NCBI RefSeq assembly: GCF_001423845.1
Contig: NZ_LMPM01000003.1
Span: forward strand, 258,014 to 322,013
Reading direction: 5' to 3'
DNA length: 64,000 bases
Source of the DNA: Sphingomonas sp. Leaf357
Lineage (GTDB): Bacteria; Pseudomonadota; Alphaproteobacteria; Sphingomonadales; Sphingomonadaceae
The notes under the pieces are model-generated. The model saw nothing but the letters and a program-made list of their open reading frames with translations, ran no database searches and was not told where the DNA came from. The translations under genes were made by a program, and so were the position numbers. Numbering within the stretch: position 1 is the first letter of the stretch; each line of letters starts with the position of its first letter. Below, in pieces: positions 40,602 through 52,813 of this stretch.

Positions 40602-41250
40602 GAACCAACCCCTGATTTTTCGGAGCAAAATGCTCCACCCCATTCGCCTTCCCATTCCGAGAATGTTAACGAATTGTTCATAGTGTTGCGGTGCGGGGTA
40701 CGCGGTGTCAAGGCGCAAAAGCGGAAAGTAAGAGGCAGGGCGGCCCCTCTTGGGCGTCTGCGTCGCAACTTGTCTCGATAAGAGACATGTGAGCCGTGAC
40801 GGCCGTTTTTATATGGGCCGAAAGTACCCCCGCATCCCAGGCGTGCGGCGCGTCTTGACGAACGTGGTGAACGTCCGGTCGGCCTAGGTCTCGTGCGCAT
40901 CTGCCGCACTATCGGACGAGTCCGGGCCGGCGATTCCTGGGATCGCGAATTACCGCATCTTTGAGGCGACTTTTCCGGAGATCGATGAACGGACCCGTAT
41001 CCCCTTTCTGCAGGCGAAGTCCGTCCATCCGGCTTCGATAATGCGACACTGGGTCGTCGCCGTCGCGTGGAGGGCGCTTGAGGTTCGGCTGCATACCGCT
41101 CCCCCACGCCCTTCCCCTCCAACACACCCCTTGCTAAGGCGCACCCGACTCTAGCCATTTCGCCCCGGCCGGAGGCGCGCGCACGCGAGATGCCTCGCTT
41201 CCCCGCCGCGCCCCGTCCGGGACATTATCCAAGGGAAGGACCCGCCGCTC
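40602..41250. promoter_or_regulatory. 649-bp region without a convincing gene, upstream of two genes
   Basis: It holds the promoters of the leftward metalloprotease gene and the rightward acnA. An inverted repeat TGTCTC-GATAA-GAGACA is at 40771-40787 and distant arms ATCCCAGG (near 40834) and CCTGGGAT (near 40938) could pair. A leftward frame of 61-72 codons (40909-41127, with MQPNLKRPPRDGDDPVSHYR) is possible but has no clear ribosome site. No RNA family is recognised. Confidence 0.4.
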
Positions 41251-43943
<2,693 letters not shown>

Positions 43944-43947
<4 letters not shown>

Positions 43948-44354
43948 AGGCTTTCGTCGCTTTCGCCGGGGCAGCGCTCGCCGCCGCCCCGGCTCTTGCC
44001 GCACCCGCGCCGGTCACCGGCCGCTGGCTGACGCAGGGCGGCAAGGCGGTGGTCGAGATCGCCCCGTGCGGCCAGCATCTGTGCGGTCGCATAGTCCGGA
44101 TCGTGAAGGTCGATCCGTCCAAGCCGAAGACCGACGTCAACAATCCGGACGCGGCGCAACGCGCGCGCCCGATCCTCGGCATCTCGATCCTCTCCGCCTT
44201 CGCGCCCGCCAACGATCGCTGGAAGGGCCAGATCTACGATCCCGAAAGCGGCCGCACCTACCGCTCCGAACTCCGCCGCGAGGGCGACGCGCTCAAGGTC
44301 AAAGGCTGCTTCGGCCCCTTCTGCCGCACGCAGGACTGGACCAAGGCGGGCTGA
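43944..44354 (+). CDS. DUF2147 family exported protein
   Basis: 136 residues with a GTG start at 43944 that overlaps the acnA stop (GTGA). Signal peptide ([20 protein letters not shown]), then the DUF2147 lipocalin-like domain: [50 protein letters not shown] and [20 protein letters not shown]. The four conserved Cys (two in C-G-Q-H-L-C, two in C-F-G-P-F-C) suggest disulphides in the periplasm. Function unknown; coupled to acnA, though any link to aconitase is unclear. Confidence 0.9.
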
Positions 44355-44410
44355 GACGGGCTCGGATGCACCTGTTTCACGCGTCCTGGGAAAGCTGAAC
44401 CACCATCTTC

Positions 44411-44497
44411 CCGTTCGCCCTGAGCCTGTCGAAGGGCCGCTTTTCTTTCCCCCGCTGGAAAAGCAATACGGCGCTTCGACAAGCTCAGCACGAACGG
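44411..44497. repeat. mirrored repeat of the CGTTCG...TGTCGAAG type
   Basis: Arms CCGTTCGCCCTGAGCCTGTC followed by GAAG, and GCTTCGACAAGCTCAGCACG followed by AACGG, face each other between the DUF2147 gene and the permease (convergent 3' ends). This is a separate family from the GTCATCCCGG repeats and could act as a bidirectional terminator. Confidence 0.85.
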
Positions 44498-44537
44498 ACA
44501 GTGACTGATCCCTGTCGCTTGAAATCGTTGGCCGGGA

Positions 44538-45944
44538 TCAGGCTCCAGCCACCGCACGCCGCCGCGAATAGACGAAATACACCACCAGCCCGGCCAGATT
44601 CCAGCACGCGAACCAGATCTGCGTCCGTGCCGGCAGGCTGAAGAACAGATAGCAGCACCCCAGCACCCCGATCGGCCCGATCACCCAGGCAAAAGGCGCG
44701 CGGAAACTCCGCTCCGCATCCGGCGCGCGTCGGCGCAGCACCAGCATGCACACGCACACCGCGACGAACGCCGCCAGCGTGCCTGCATTCGCCAGCGCGG
44801 CGATCTCCTTGAGCGGCAGCACGCCCGCGATCACCGCCACGATCGTCGCCGTCACCAGCGTGATGCGCACCGGCGTGCCCCGCGCGGAAACCTTCGCCAG
44901 GCTCTCCGGCAGCAACCCGTCGCGCGCCATCACGAAGAAGATGCGGCTCTGCCCGTACAGGAAGGCGAGCAGCACCGTCGGCAGCGCGATCACCGCCGAT
45001 CCGGCCAGGAACGTCGCCGCCTTGCCCTGCCCGATCTCGCGCAGGATCAGCGCCAGCGGTTCGGCACTGTCGGCGAAATGCGTGAACGACAACGCCCCCA
45101 CCGCCGCCACCGCGACCAGCATGTAGATCGCCACGCACGCCACCATCGATCCGACGATCCCGATCGCCAGGTCGCGTCCCGGGTTCTTGGTCTCCTCCGC
45201 CGCGGTCGAGATCGCATCGAAACCATAGAAGGCGAAGAAGATGATCGCCGCCGCCGCCATCACGCCGCGCTCCACGCCATCGGCGGCGGGGGCCTTGGGG
45301 AAGCCGAACGGCATGAACGGCTCGAGATTGGCACCGTTGAAATGCGGCAACGCCACCGCGACGAACACCGCCAGCGCGATCAGCTTGATCACCACCAGCA
45401 GCGCGTTCAGCGTCGCGCTCTCCTTCGTTCCGATCATCAGCAACCCGGCCACGACCGCGATGATGAAGATTGCCGGCAGGTTGACGATCCCGCCGAGCTC
45501 CGGCCCCTGCATCAGTTTTTCGGGAACGCCGAACGTCGCATGCAGCAACGGCGCGGCATAGCCGGACCAGCCGACCGCGACGGTCGACACGACCAGCGAA
45601 TATTCGAGGATAAGACTCCACCCGATCACCCACGCGATCAGTTCGCCCAGCACGGCGTAGCTGTAGGTATAAGCGCTGCCGCTGGCCGGCATCATCGTCG
45701 CCATTTCGGCATAAGCCAGCGCCGCGCAGGCGCAGATACCCCCGGCGATCGCAAAGGACAGGATCACCGCCGGCCCGGCAAGCCCCGCACCCACGCCGAT
45801 CAGCGTCAGGATGCCGGTGCCGACGATAGCGCCAACTCCCAGCGCGACGAGGTGCGGCCAGGATAGGGTCCGCGCCAGCCGGTGATGCTCCGGCTGGTCC
45901 TCGCCCCGAACGATCGTCTTCAACCGGAATAGGCTGTTGGTCAC
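44538..45944 (-). CDS. APC-family amino acid permease
   Basis: 468 residues from GTG 45944 (V-TNSLFRLKTIVRGEDQPEH), where GGGGAG is upstream; ATG 45995 is an alternative giving 17 more residues. About 12-13 membrane helices; the helix-1 unwound motif is VALGVGAIVGTGILTLIGVG, and helix 6 has FFAFYGFDAISTAAEETKNP GRD. This pattern is that of the cationic/YfnA subgroup of APC transporters, which take up amino acids with protons. The substrate cannot be read from the sequence. Stands alone, ending at a mirrored repeat. Confidence 0.9.
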   Translation of the reverse strand: MTNSLFRLKTIVRGEDQPEHHRLARTLSWPHLVALGVGAIVGTGILTLIGVGAGLAGPAVILSFAIAGGICACAALAYAEMATMMPASGSAYTYSYAVLGELIAWVIGWSLILEYSLVVSTVAVGWSGYAAPLLHATFGVPEKLMQGPELGGIVNLPAIFIIAVVAGLLMIGTKESATLNALLVVIKLIALAVFVAVALPHFNGANLEPFMPFGFPKAPAADGVERGVMAAAAIIFFAFYGFDAISTAAEETKNPGRDLAIGIVGSMVACVAIYMLVAVAAVGALSFTHFADSAEPLALILREIGQGKAATFLAGSAVIALPTVLLAFLYGQSRIFFVMARDGLLPESLAKVSARGTPVRITLVTATIVAVIAGVLPLKEIAALANAGTLAAFVAVCVCMLVLRRRAPDAERSFRAPFAWVIGPIGVLGCCYLFFSLPARTQIWFACWNLAGLVVYFVYSRRRAVAGA

Positions 45945-46013
45945 TTGGCCGCGCTCCCCTTTGGCTGGTCGCAGCCTAGAGAAGAACCGCGCCACGGCAA
46001 GCTTGCGCTCAGC

Positions 46014-46784
46014 TTACAGGGCGATGCGGAACGCCATTTCGGCGCGACGATCGGCCATCGTGCGCGAGCTGCCGGAAAAGTCATTGTCGTACATCGGGCG
46101 CTTCACCGCCGCGGCGGAGAGCGTCCAGGTCAGCCGTCCGCGCTGATCCGTGGCCGTCGCGTTGGTCAACGAAACCCGCATGCCCTTGCCGAACGGCACC
46201 GCACCGCCGACCTGCTCGGTCATCCGCGACAGCGGATCGCGCCGCCCGCGCGCGTTGTTGTCGGTATAATCCAGCACCAGCGATCCGAGCGCACTCCGTT
46301 CAATGCCCATGCCGAACGCCGTCATGCTGCTGTTCAGCGATCGGCTGGTTCCGGGCAGCAGATCGATCCGCCGCTTCACGCGCATCATGCTGGAGAAAGC
46401 ATGAAGCGTAAGGCCCTCCAGCATATCGATCCCGGCATCGAACCCCGCCGCCATCACCGATACCCGATCGGGCGATCGGAGCGCAAACTGCCCTTTTTGC
46501 GAGGTCGTGCGCAACCGCGATCCACTGATTCCCAACGTGACCGGCCCCGCCGCTATGCTCGTGCTGCGGGTGCGTGTGTCGTTCAGCGTGTAGCGGTCGC
46601 GTTCCGACAGCAGGCGGGTCGTGGCGGCCGACGACACGAGCGTTGCCGCCTTGCCCCGCACAATCGAAAGCGTGATAGGCGGCAATCTCTGGTCCGGCTC
46701 GTGCGCGACCGCAGCCCCCGCCACGATCGTCCCCAACCCCGCCGCCACCGCGACACGTAACGCCACCGAACCCCGAATGCGCAT
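46014..46784 (-). CDS. hypothetical exported protein (256 aa), possible outer-membrane barrel
   Basis: From ATG 46784 (GGGGGGAAAA upstream). Signal peptide MRIRGSVALRVAVAAGLGTI ending near AVAH, then a sequence of alternating hydrophobic and polar residues rich in Ser, Thr and Arg (SGSRLRTTSQKGQFALRSPD, RGRLTWTLSAAAVKRPMYDN), as in beta-barrels, ending in a hydrophobic residue (MAFRIAL). No family is recognised. Divergent from the secreted phosphodiesterase-fold gene across a 161-bp region with a paired palindrome. Confidence 0.75.
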   Translation of the reverse strand: MRIRGSVALRVAVAAGLGTIVAGAAVAHEPDQRLPPITLSIVRGKAATLVSSAATTRLLSERDRYTLNDTRTRSTSIAAGPVTLGISGSRLRTTSQKGQFALRSPDRVSVMAAGFDAGIDMLEGLTLHAFSSMMRVKRRIDLLPGTSRSLNSSMTAFGMGIERSALGSLVLDYTDNNARGRRDPLSRMTEQVGGAVPFGKGMRVSLTNATATDQRGRLTWTLSAAAVKRPMYDNDFSGSSRTMADRRAEMAFRIAL

Positions 46785-46826
46785 GGATTTTCCCCCCACC
46801 CCGATACTGGAAAGACGTCAGGGGAG

Positions 46827-46888
46827 GCGGACATCCGCAGCCGCGACATAAATAATTTATTTTTAATGGAACCAATGCGGAAATCCGC
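46827..46888. promoter_or_regulatory. paired palindromic operator in a divergent promoter region
   Basis: GCGGA-CA-TCCGC (46827-46838) and GCGGA-AA-TCCGC (46877-46888, extended to AATGCGGA-AA-TCCGCATT at 46874-46891) are 50 bp apart centre to centre, on either side of an AT-rich core (ATAAATAATTTATTTTT). Two near-identical dyads between two divergent genes suggest one regulator that controls both, possibly by looping. Confidence 0.6.
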
Positions 46889-46945
46889 ATTCGGAGTCGT
46901 CACAATCACGGACTATGCATTCTTCGGCGGCGGGCGGGACAAGCA

Positions 46946-47965
46946 ATGAACATCGTACGGAAGTCGATTTTTGCGGCAGCGGTGATGACCAGCGCGGTCG
47001 GTGCGACACTTCCTCCACGCGCACCGCGCACGGTGACGCTGCCCGCGATCGAGAACAATCTCTCGCTGCTCACCTATAATGTCGAGGGGCTGCCCTGGCC
47101 GGTCGCCAGTGGTCGGCCGGCCGATCTCACCGCGATCGCCGATCGTCTTCGCGATCTGCGCACTCGCGGTCAGGCACCGCATGTCGTGGTGTTGCAGGAA
47201 GCGTTCACCACCGATGCGAAGGCGATCGGCCGCGCCGCCGGCTATCGCTACGTCGTGAACGGGCCATCGGCCGATCTCACTGCACGGCTCGCCGGGTCGC
47301 CTGCCGATGCCAGGCTTGCCGCCGGTGCGCATTGGTGGAGCGGCGAGACGATGGGCAAGATGCTCGGCAGCGGGCTGCAACTGATGTCGGATTATCCGAT
47401 CGTCAGCGTGCGCCGGATGGTTTTTCCGGCTTCCGACTGCGCCGGTTACGATTGCCTCGCCAACAAGGGTGCCATGCTGGTGCGCATCGCCGTGCCCGGG
47501 CTCGCCACGCCGGTCGATATCGTCACTACGCATCTCAACAGCCGCACGGCTTCGGGCGTGGACAAGGCGCGGTCCGACGAAGCCTATGATCGCCAGGTCG
47601 ATCTGATGACCCGCTTCGTCGAACAGACGCGCGATCCGCGCAATCCGCTGATCGTTGCCGGAGACTTCAACGTCGGCAAGACGGCCGCGCGACGTGCGAC
47701 CCTGCTTGGCAATATCGCGGCGCGCTGGAGCGTGGCCGGTGGTGTACGCGACGCCCTCGGCCAAGCGGCTGAAGACGGCCTGCCCCTGCCTGGCGATGCG
47801 CTCGCCTCGCGCAAGCGCGCCAAGGACTGGCAGTTCTTCGCCCCCGGCCATGCCGCGCGGCTCGAATTGACCGGCATCGCCGTGCCCTTCGGCAAAGAGC
47901 CCGCCGGTGATATGCTGTCCGACCATGTCGGCTACATCGCCTATTTCCGCGAGAATGCGCGCTGA
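46946..47965 (+). CDS. secreted endonuclease/exonuclease/phosphatase-fold hydrolase
   Basis: 339 residues with a signal peptide (MNIVRKSIFAAAVMTSAVGA). The active-site motifs of the family are all visible: Asn45 (LLTYNVEGLP), Glu85 (VVLQEAF), His in VTTHLNS, Asp/Asn in VAGDFNVGK and the final Asp-His in LSDHVGYIAYF. The early YNVEGLPWP and LQEAF...A spacing resemble neutral sphingomyelinase-like and DNase I-like secreted enzymes. As sphingomonads make sphingolipids, a sphingolipid phosphodiesterase is tempting, but nuclease or phosphatase activity is equally possible. Confidence 0.88.
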   Translation: MNIVRKSIFAAAVMTSAVGATLPPRAPRTVTLPAIENNLSLLTYNVEGLPWPVASGRPADLTAIADRLRDLRTRGQAPHVVVLQEAFTTDAKAIGRAAGYRYVVNGPSADLTARLAGSPADARLAAGAHWWSGETMGKMLGSGLQLMSDYPIVSVRRMVFPASDCAGYDCLANKGAMLVRIAVPGLATPVDIVTTHLNSRTASGVDKARSDEAYDRQVDLMTRFVEQTRDPRNPLIVAGDFNVGKTAARRATLLGNIAARWSVAGGVRDALGQAAEDGLPLPGDALASRKRAKDWQFFAPGHAARLELTGIAVPFGKEPAGDMLSDHVGYIAYFRENAR

Positions 47966-48001
47966 TCGATTCGCGGAGTCGATCGCGGGCCTAGCGCCGC
48001 T

Positions 48002-49456
48002 TTGAAGTCCGCCTTCGCGCGCCTGTCGACCAATCGGCTGTTCCTGCTTTCGCTCGTCGCGGTGCTCGCGCGCGCGATCACCTTCGGCAATCCGATCGTG
48101 AACGTCGACGAGGAATTCTATTATTCCGTCGGCCACGCGATGGCGCACGGCGCGCTGCCCTATGTCGACATCTGGGATCGCAAGCCGTTCGGTCTGTTCC
48201 TGCTCTATCTGCCCCCCGGAATGTTCGATCCGCCGGTTGGCATCTACGTCTATCAGGCGCTGGCCTTTGCGGCCGTGGTCGGGACCGCCGCGATCATCGC
48301 CCGCATCGCCGATCGCGTCGGGTGGCAACGCGGTGCGACGATCGCGGCGGCACTTTACATCCTGTGGCTCGATCTCGCCGATGGCCAGGGCGGCCAGGCC
48401 CCGGTCTTTTACAATCTCTTCATGGCCGGCGCGGCCTGGCTGATCGTCGTCTCCACGGACTGCGACACGATGCGACGCCGGCGATTGAACATGATCGCGA
48501 TGGGGCTGGTCGGATGCGCGCTCCAGATCAAATATTCGGTGGTATTCGAAGGGCTCGCCTTCGGCCTATGGCCATTGTGGGACGAATGGCGGCGGCGAAG
48601 GTCGATCGCGGCGCTTGTGCCCTATGCGATCGCCCTGGTCGGCGCGGCATTGCTGCCCACCGCGATCATTGCCGGGGGTTATTGGATCGCCGGCCATGCC
48701 GACGCCTTCCTGTACGCCAACTTCCTCTCGATCATCGCCCGCCGGTCCGATCCGATCACGGAAAGCCTGGGCAATCTTCTGGTCGGGGCCGCGATACTTG
48801 CGCCGTTGCTGTTACTGGCAACCGTCGGTCCGGGGTCAGCACCTATGGACGGACGTGCGAAGCATGGGATCGGATTCCTCCGCCTCTGGCTGATGGCATC
48901 GGTCTTCGGCTTCCTGATCTTCGGCTCGTGGTTCAACCATTACACGCTGCCGGTGATGCTCCCCGCCGCCGCCTGCGCCGCCGGTTTCCTCGCCAGCCGA
49001 CGCTATGGCCGCGCGACGGGCTGGTCTTTGCTCGCCCTCATTTTCCTCGCCGGCCAATTCGTGATGCACGGCGAACGCCGCACCCGCGGCAGCCGCGCCG
49101 AATTCGCCGCGCTCGTCCGCGCGATCGGGCCGGGGCCGGGCGCGCTCTACGTCTATCAGGGATCGGCGATGCTGTACCCGATGACCGGACGTCCGGCGCT
49201 CACCCGCTACATCTTCCCGACCCATCTGATGCTGTTGCGCGAGCACGGCGCGGTCGGCACGGACCAGGCCGCTGAAATCGACCGCATCTTCGATCGGCAT
49301 CCGGCAATCGTCGTCCTGCAATCGCCCGAGGACGGTGAAGACGTGACTAAACGCGCCATCGCAACCCGGCGCCTCGTGAGCGACGGCTACCGCCGCTACG
49401 CCCGTCTGCCGCTCGGCAACAAGGTTTTCGACCTGTGTCGCCGATCTGGCGACTAG
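48002..49456 (+). CDS. GT-C membrane glycosyltransferase, paralog 1
   Basis: 484 residues, TTG start at 48002. About ten membrane helices and the GT39/ArnT-like first loop with the acidic pair in NPIVNVDEEFYYSVGHAMAH followed by GALPYVDIWDRKPFGLFLLY. Such enzymes move a sugar from a polyprenyl-phosphate carrier to a lipid or polymer on the periplasmic side. It is a clear paralog of 56206-57783: shared GGQAPVFYNL, QIKYSVVFEG, and FNHYTLPV. The last 4 bases overlap the stop of the convergent TonB receptor gene. Confidence 0.85.
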   Translation: MKSAFARLSTNRLFLLSLVAVLARAITFGNPIVNVDEEFYYSVGHAMAHGALPYVDIWDRKPFGLFLLYLPPGMFDPPVGIYVYQALAFAAVVGTAAIIARIADRVGWQRGATIAAALYILWLDLADGQGGQAPVFYNLFMAGAAWLIVVSTDCDTMRRRRLNMIAMGLVGCALQIKYSVVFEGLAFGLWPLWDEWRRRRSIAALVPYAIALVGAALLPTAIIAGGYWIAGHADAFLYANFLSIIARRSDPITESLGNLLVGAAILAPLLLLATVGPGSAPMDGRAKHGIGFLRLWLMASVFGFLIFGSWFNHYTLPVMLPAAACAAGFLASRRYGRATGWSLLALIFLAGQFVMHGERRTRGSRAEFAALVRAIGPGPGALYVYQGSAMLYPMTGRPALTRYIFPTHLMLLREHGAVGTDQAAEIDRIFDRHPAIVVLQSPEDGEDVTKRAIATRRLVSDGYRRYARLPLGNKVFDLCRRSGD

Positions 49457-51858
49457 AAAGCGAACGCCACCCCGATACGGGCATTCATCGGCCGCAGCGG
49501 GGTAGTCTGGTCCCGCGCCGCGAAGGTCAGCGGGTTTCCCGAAGCGAACCGATTTCCCTGGCTATTCGTCAGATTGTCGATCGTCAGCGATGTGGTTACG
49601 CTCCGTCTAGCCCAGCCACCGTTCAAGCCGATCGTCAGGTAGCGCCCTTGGCTGATATCGAGCAGATCGCCCGTCCCGAGGACCGATCGTCCCACATAGG
49701 CCGCCGAACCGCCGACATTCAGCTTGCTCTCCCCGCCGATCGCCCATTCGTAGCCCAGCGTGCCGGCCGCAGCGAAGGCCGGAGTCTCGGGCAACCGCCG
49801 GTTCGCCGATATCGAGGAATCCGCCAGCGGCCCCATCACCCGATTGTGTGTGTAAAGGAATGCCAGCGTCCCGCGCAGACCTCGGATCGGCACCCAATCT
49901 ACCGTTCCCTCGAACGCCTGGATCCGCGCGTCGCCGATATTGTCGGTATATGGCAGGCCGCGTCGGTTGACGAGATCGGCCTGGATGTTCTCCCACCGCG
50001 CATAGGACAGCGCCGCCTGCAACGACAGGCCAGTCTCCCCCTGCCGCAACCGCCGGATCCCGACCTCACCAACCAGGATCTTGTCGAGCCGGAAATCGGC
50101 GACCCGTCCGATGCCGCTCGCCACGGCGAGGCCGCCCGTGCGATAGCCGGTCTGCACTCGGCCGAACACCGCCAGTCCGGGATTCAGCTTCCACGAAAAT
50201 GCCGCCGTCGGATCGACCCGCCGTGTCGACCGCCCCCGAACATATTCGCCCCCGCGCGGACGGAAGGAAGGCTCGCCATCGGTGCGCGCCAGGGTGCCGC
50301 GCAGACCGAGCGTCGCCGAGAAATTGGGGAACACGGCCACCGTCCCCTCGGCGAACACCGATGCGCTTTGCGTGACGTTGGTGACGCCGATGATGTCGTT
50401 CGGATTGTTGACCGGACCAGCCGAGCGGTTCTGCGAATCGCGGTTGCGCAGCAGCGTGAACCCCGCCACCCAAGACGTGCCGTTCGCGGCGGAATGCGAG
50501 AGCCGCATCTCGTGCGTCAACAGCAACTTCGCCCCCTCCGTCTGATAGACGATCACCGTCGGGCTCGGCATGCCCGATCCCGGGGGCGGCCTGAGCGTCG
50601 CATCGAACAGATCGTTGGAATGGGAATTGGCGACGCCCGTGGCCGACAGCAATTGCAGTCCGTTCGCCCAATCCTTGGTCACCACCACGCGGCCCAGCGC
50701 GATATCGTTGTGGAACGGTTGCGCGATATAGGATCGGCGCGACAGCGCGCCGGTCAGGCGATCGGCATATTGGCCGTCCTCCACGTCGATCTTCTGCCCG
50801 AGCGCACTGAGATCGACCTGCCAACCGCCGCCCGGATCGACCTTCAGCGCCAGCCGCCCCCCCAGCGTGTCGGATTGGTTGACGTTCTTCAGCCCGCGCC
50901 CCGGATCGTCGATATAGCCGCCGTCGCGCGTACGATAGGCCGTCGCGCGCAGCCCGATCGTTTCGGTTGCCAGCGGCAGGTTCAGCGTGCCGGCAATATC
51001 GAACCCCGGCGCACCGGTATCCGTCAGCGTCACGCCGCCTTCGGCCGATCCCCCGAACCGGGTCAGGTCGACCGCCTTGGGCGTCAGGCGGATGACCCCG
51101 CCGATCGACCCGGTGCCGTATAGCGTCCCCTGTGGGCCCTCCATCACCTCGACGCTTTGCATGTCGTAGAGGCGGATGCTGGGGTCGGCACCCGAATAGC
51201 CGAGTTGAACGTCGCCGAAATAGATGCTCGCGGTCGATTGCGCCGCGCCGGCGAAGCTGCTGTCGGCGACCCCGCGGATAAAGATCTTGTTCCGCCCCGG
51301 CCCCAGTTCGGTGTTCTGCAGCACCGGCGCGGTACGCGCCACATCGCTCAGATCCTTAGACGGCGCGGACGTGCTCAGCAGCGCTCCGTCGATCGTCGAC
51401 AGGCTGCCGGGATAGCGCAGGAAGGGCACCCGCTGCTTGCTCGCCGTAACGACGATCTCGGGTGCCGCGCCCGAGGCCGTCGTTGCCGCGACAGGAACGG
51501 CTGCAGCGCGCCGCGCCTTGGCCACCGCCGCGTCGCGCACCACGCGGAAGCTGCGCGCATCCACCGCGACGGCATGATAGCCACTGCCCTGCAACACCCG
51601 GTCGAGCGCGATGCGAGGCGACAGGTCCCCCTCGATGCGCCGCACGCGAATGCGCGACAGGCCGGGTTCGGTGCTGATGATATCCGCGCCCGTCTGCCGC
51701 CCGAGCAGCATCAACGCGGTCTCGAGGCTGGTTGCGGGAATCGAAACACGCCGTCCCGGTCCCTGCGCGGCCAGCGGCAGGGCGGAACACAACGCGATCA
51801 TGCAAGTCAGGCGGCTAGCGCGTCGCAGCGCTCCGGCGCGATAGGATCCAGGTCTCAC
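49453..51858 (-). CDS. TonB-dependent receptor with STN signalling domain
   Basis: 801 residues. I keep the GTG start at 51858 because it supplies the arginine-rich n-region of the signal peptide (RRASRLTCMIALCSALPLAA); ATG 51801 would remove it. STN domain (about 35-105, VSIPATSLETALMLLGRQTG), TonB box region (PEIVVTASK), plug (about 130-270, with FIRGVADSSF and VEVMEGPQGTLYGTGSIGGV) and a 22-strand barrel ending VAFAF. The STN domain contacts FecR, encoded directly upstream (44-base overlap), and passes the signal to the ECF sigma factor. Ligand unknown. Confidence 0.93.
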   Translation of the reverse strand: MRPGSYRAGALRRASRLTCMIALCSALPLAAQGPGRRVSIPATSLETALMLLGRQTGADIISTEPGLSRIRVRRIEGDLSPRIALDRVLQGSGYHAVAVDARSFRVVRDAAVAKARRAAAVPVAATTASGAAPEIVVTASKQRVPFLRYPGSLSTIDGALLSTSAPSKDLSDVARTAPVLQNTELGPGRNKIFIRGVADSSFAGAAQSTASIYFGDVQLGYSGADPSIRLYDMQSVEVMEGPQGTLYGTGSIGGVIRLTPKAVDLTRFGGSAEGGVTLTDTGAPGFDIAGTLNLPLATETIGLRATAYRTRDGGYIDDPGRGLKNVNQSDTLGGRLALKVDPGGGWQVDLSALGQKIDVEDGQYADRLTGALSRRSYIAQPFHNDIALGRVVVTKDWANGLQLLSATGVANSHSNDLFDATLRPPPGSGMPSPTVIVYQTEGAKLLLTHEMRLSHSAANGTSWVAGFTLLRNRDSQNRSAGPVNNPNDIIGVTNVTQSASVFAEGTVAVFPNFSATLGLRGTLARTDGEPSFRPRGGEYVRGRSTRRVDPTAAFSWKLNPGLAVFGRVQTGYRTGGLAVASGIGRVADFRLDKILVGEVGIRRLRQGETGLSLQAALSYARWENIQADLVNRRGLPYTDNIGDARIQAFEGTVDWVPIRGLRGTLAFLYTHNRVMGPLADSSISANRRLPETPAFAAAGTLGYEWAIGGESKLNVGGSAAYVGRSVLGTGDLLDISQGRYLTIGLNGGWARRSVTTSLTIDNLTNSQGNRFASGNPLTFAARDQTTPLRPMNARIGVAFAF

Positions 51859-52813
51859 CGTTACGACGCCATTCCACCCCGATCAGCGCAGCCATATGCG
51901 GAATGTCTCGCGCTGCGGTGCCCGTCATCTCGACCATGCCGGTAAACGGCTGCTCCGACAAGTCTCCGGTCAGGGTGACCTGTGTCCCATAAAGACGACG
52001 CATAGCATCGAAAACACGAGCCAGCGGCTCGCCCGAGAAACTCAATCGACCACTACGCCAGCCACCGACAGTATCGGGCGCGACATCGCCCAACGTCACA
52101 CTGTGCGTATCTTCGTGAGCGACGAGCGACTTGCCGGGTTTTAGAACGATTCCCTCGGCGCCGGGCTGGAACATCACCGAACCTTCGGCAACCTGTACGT
52201 CGAGCCGCTGCCCGGACCGCGCGACGTTGAACACAGTGCCCAGATCCTGCACCGAGAGACCGCCCGAGCGGAGCGTGAACGGCGTCCCCTCGTCATGATG
52301 AACCGTGAACGTCGCCTCGCCCGCGTCCAGGGCGGCGACACGCGTATTGTTATGATCGAGCTTCAGGCGCGATCCGCCGCTCAGTTCGATCCGCGTGCCA
52401 TCAGCCAGCGCGATCGTCTGGCGCTGGCCCGGCGCGGTGTTGATCTCATAGGGATCGGCGGCACGCGGCAAGGCCATCGGCACCAGCAGCACGGCGATCG
52501 CGGCGGCGACGGCGGTGCCCCCTGCCCCCCACAACCAGCGACGGCGCGTCGCTCGCCCGTGGTCCTGATGATCGTCGTTCGCTGCGATCAGGCGATTCGG
52601 CACGGCAAGCGGCGCTTCCGGCAGCACCCGATCGAGCATTGCGACGCGATCATAGGCTTCGGCATGCGCCGCGTCGGCCTCCAGCCACACGACGAACTCC
52701 GCCCATGCGTCTTCGGCCATATCGCTCTGGCGCAGATGCCAGTCGATCGCGCGATCTACGATAGCCTCGCTGATGATCCCGTCGTCACTGCCCACTTTTC
52801 GGGTCCCCTTCAT
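51815..52813 (-). CDS. FecR-type anti-sigma regulator
   Basis: 332 residues. N-terminal cytoplasmic DUF4880 part binding sigma (VDRAIDWHLRQSDMAEDAWA EFVVWLEADAAH), one membrane helix (about 98-115, AVAAAIAVLLVPMALPRA), periplasmic FecR domain (about 125-225, PGQRQTIALADGTRIELSGG, GSRLKLDH, DLGTVFNVA) and a C-terminal secretin-like piece (RRLYGTQVTLTGDLSEQPFT). It transfers the signal from the TonB receptor to the ECF sigma factor. Overlaps the sigma gene by 29 bases and the receptor gene by 44. Confidence 0.94.
   Translation of the reverse strand: MKGTRKVGSDDGIISEAIVDRAIDWHLRQSDMAEDAWAEFVVWLEADAAHAEAYDRVAMLDRVLPEAPLAVPNRLIAANDDHQDHGRATRRRWLWGAGGTAVAAAIAVLLVPMALPRAADPYEINTAPGQRQTIALADGTRIELSGGSRLKLDHNNTRVAALDAGEATFTVHHDEGTPFTLRSGGLSVQDLGTVFNVARSGQRLDVQVAEGSVMFQPGAEGIVLKPGKSLVAHEDTHSVTLGDVAPDTVGGWRSGRLSFSGEPLARVFDAMRRLYGTQVTLTGDLSEQPFTGMVEMTGTAARDIPHMAALIGVEWRRNGETWILSRRSAATR

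Noticed and set aside
40909..41127. 72-codon leftward frame before acnA
   Set aside because: Possible but unsupported: no ribosome site, no domain, no neighbour in the same direction; mentioned under the intergenic region only.
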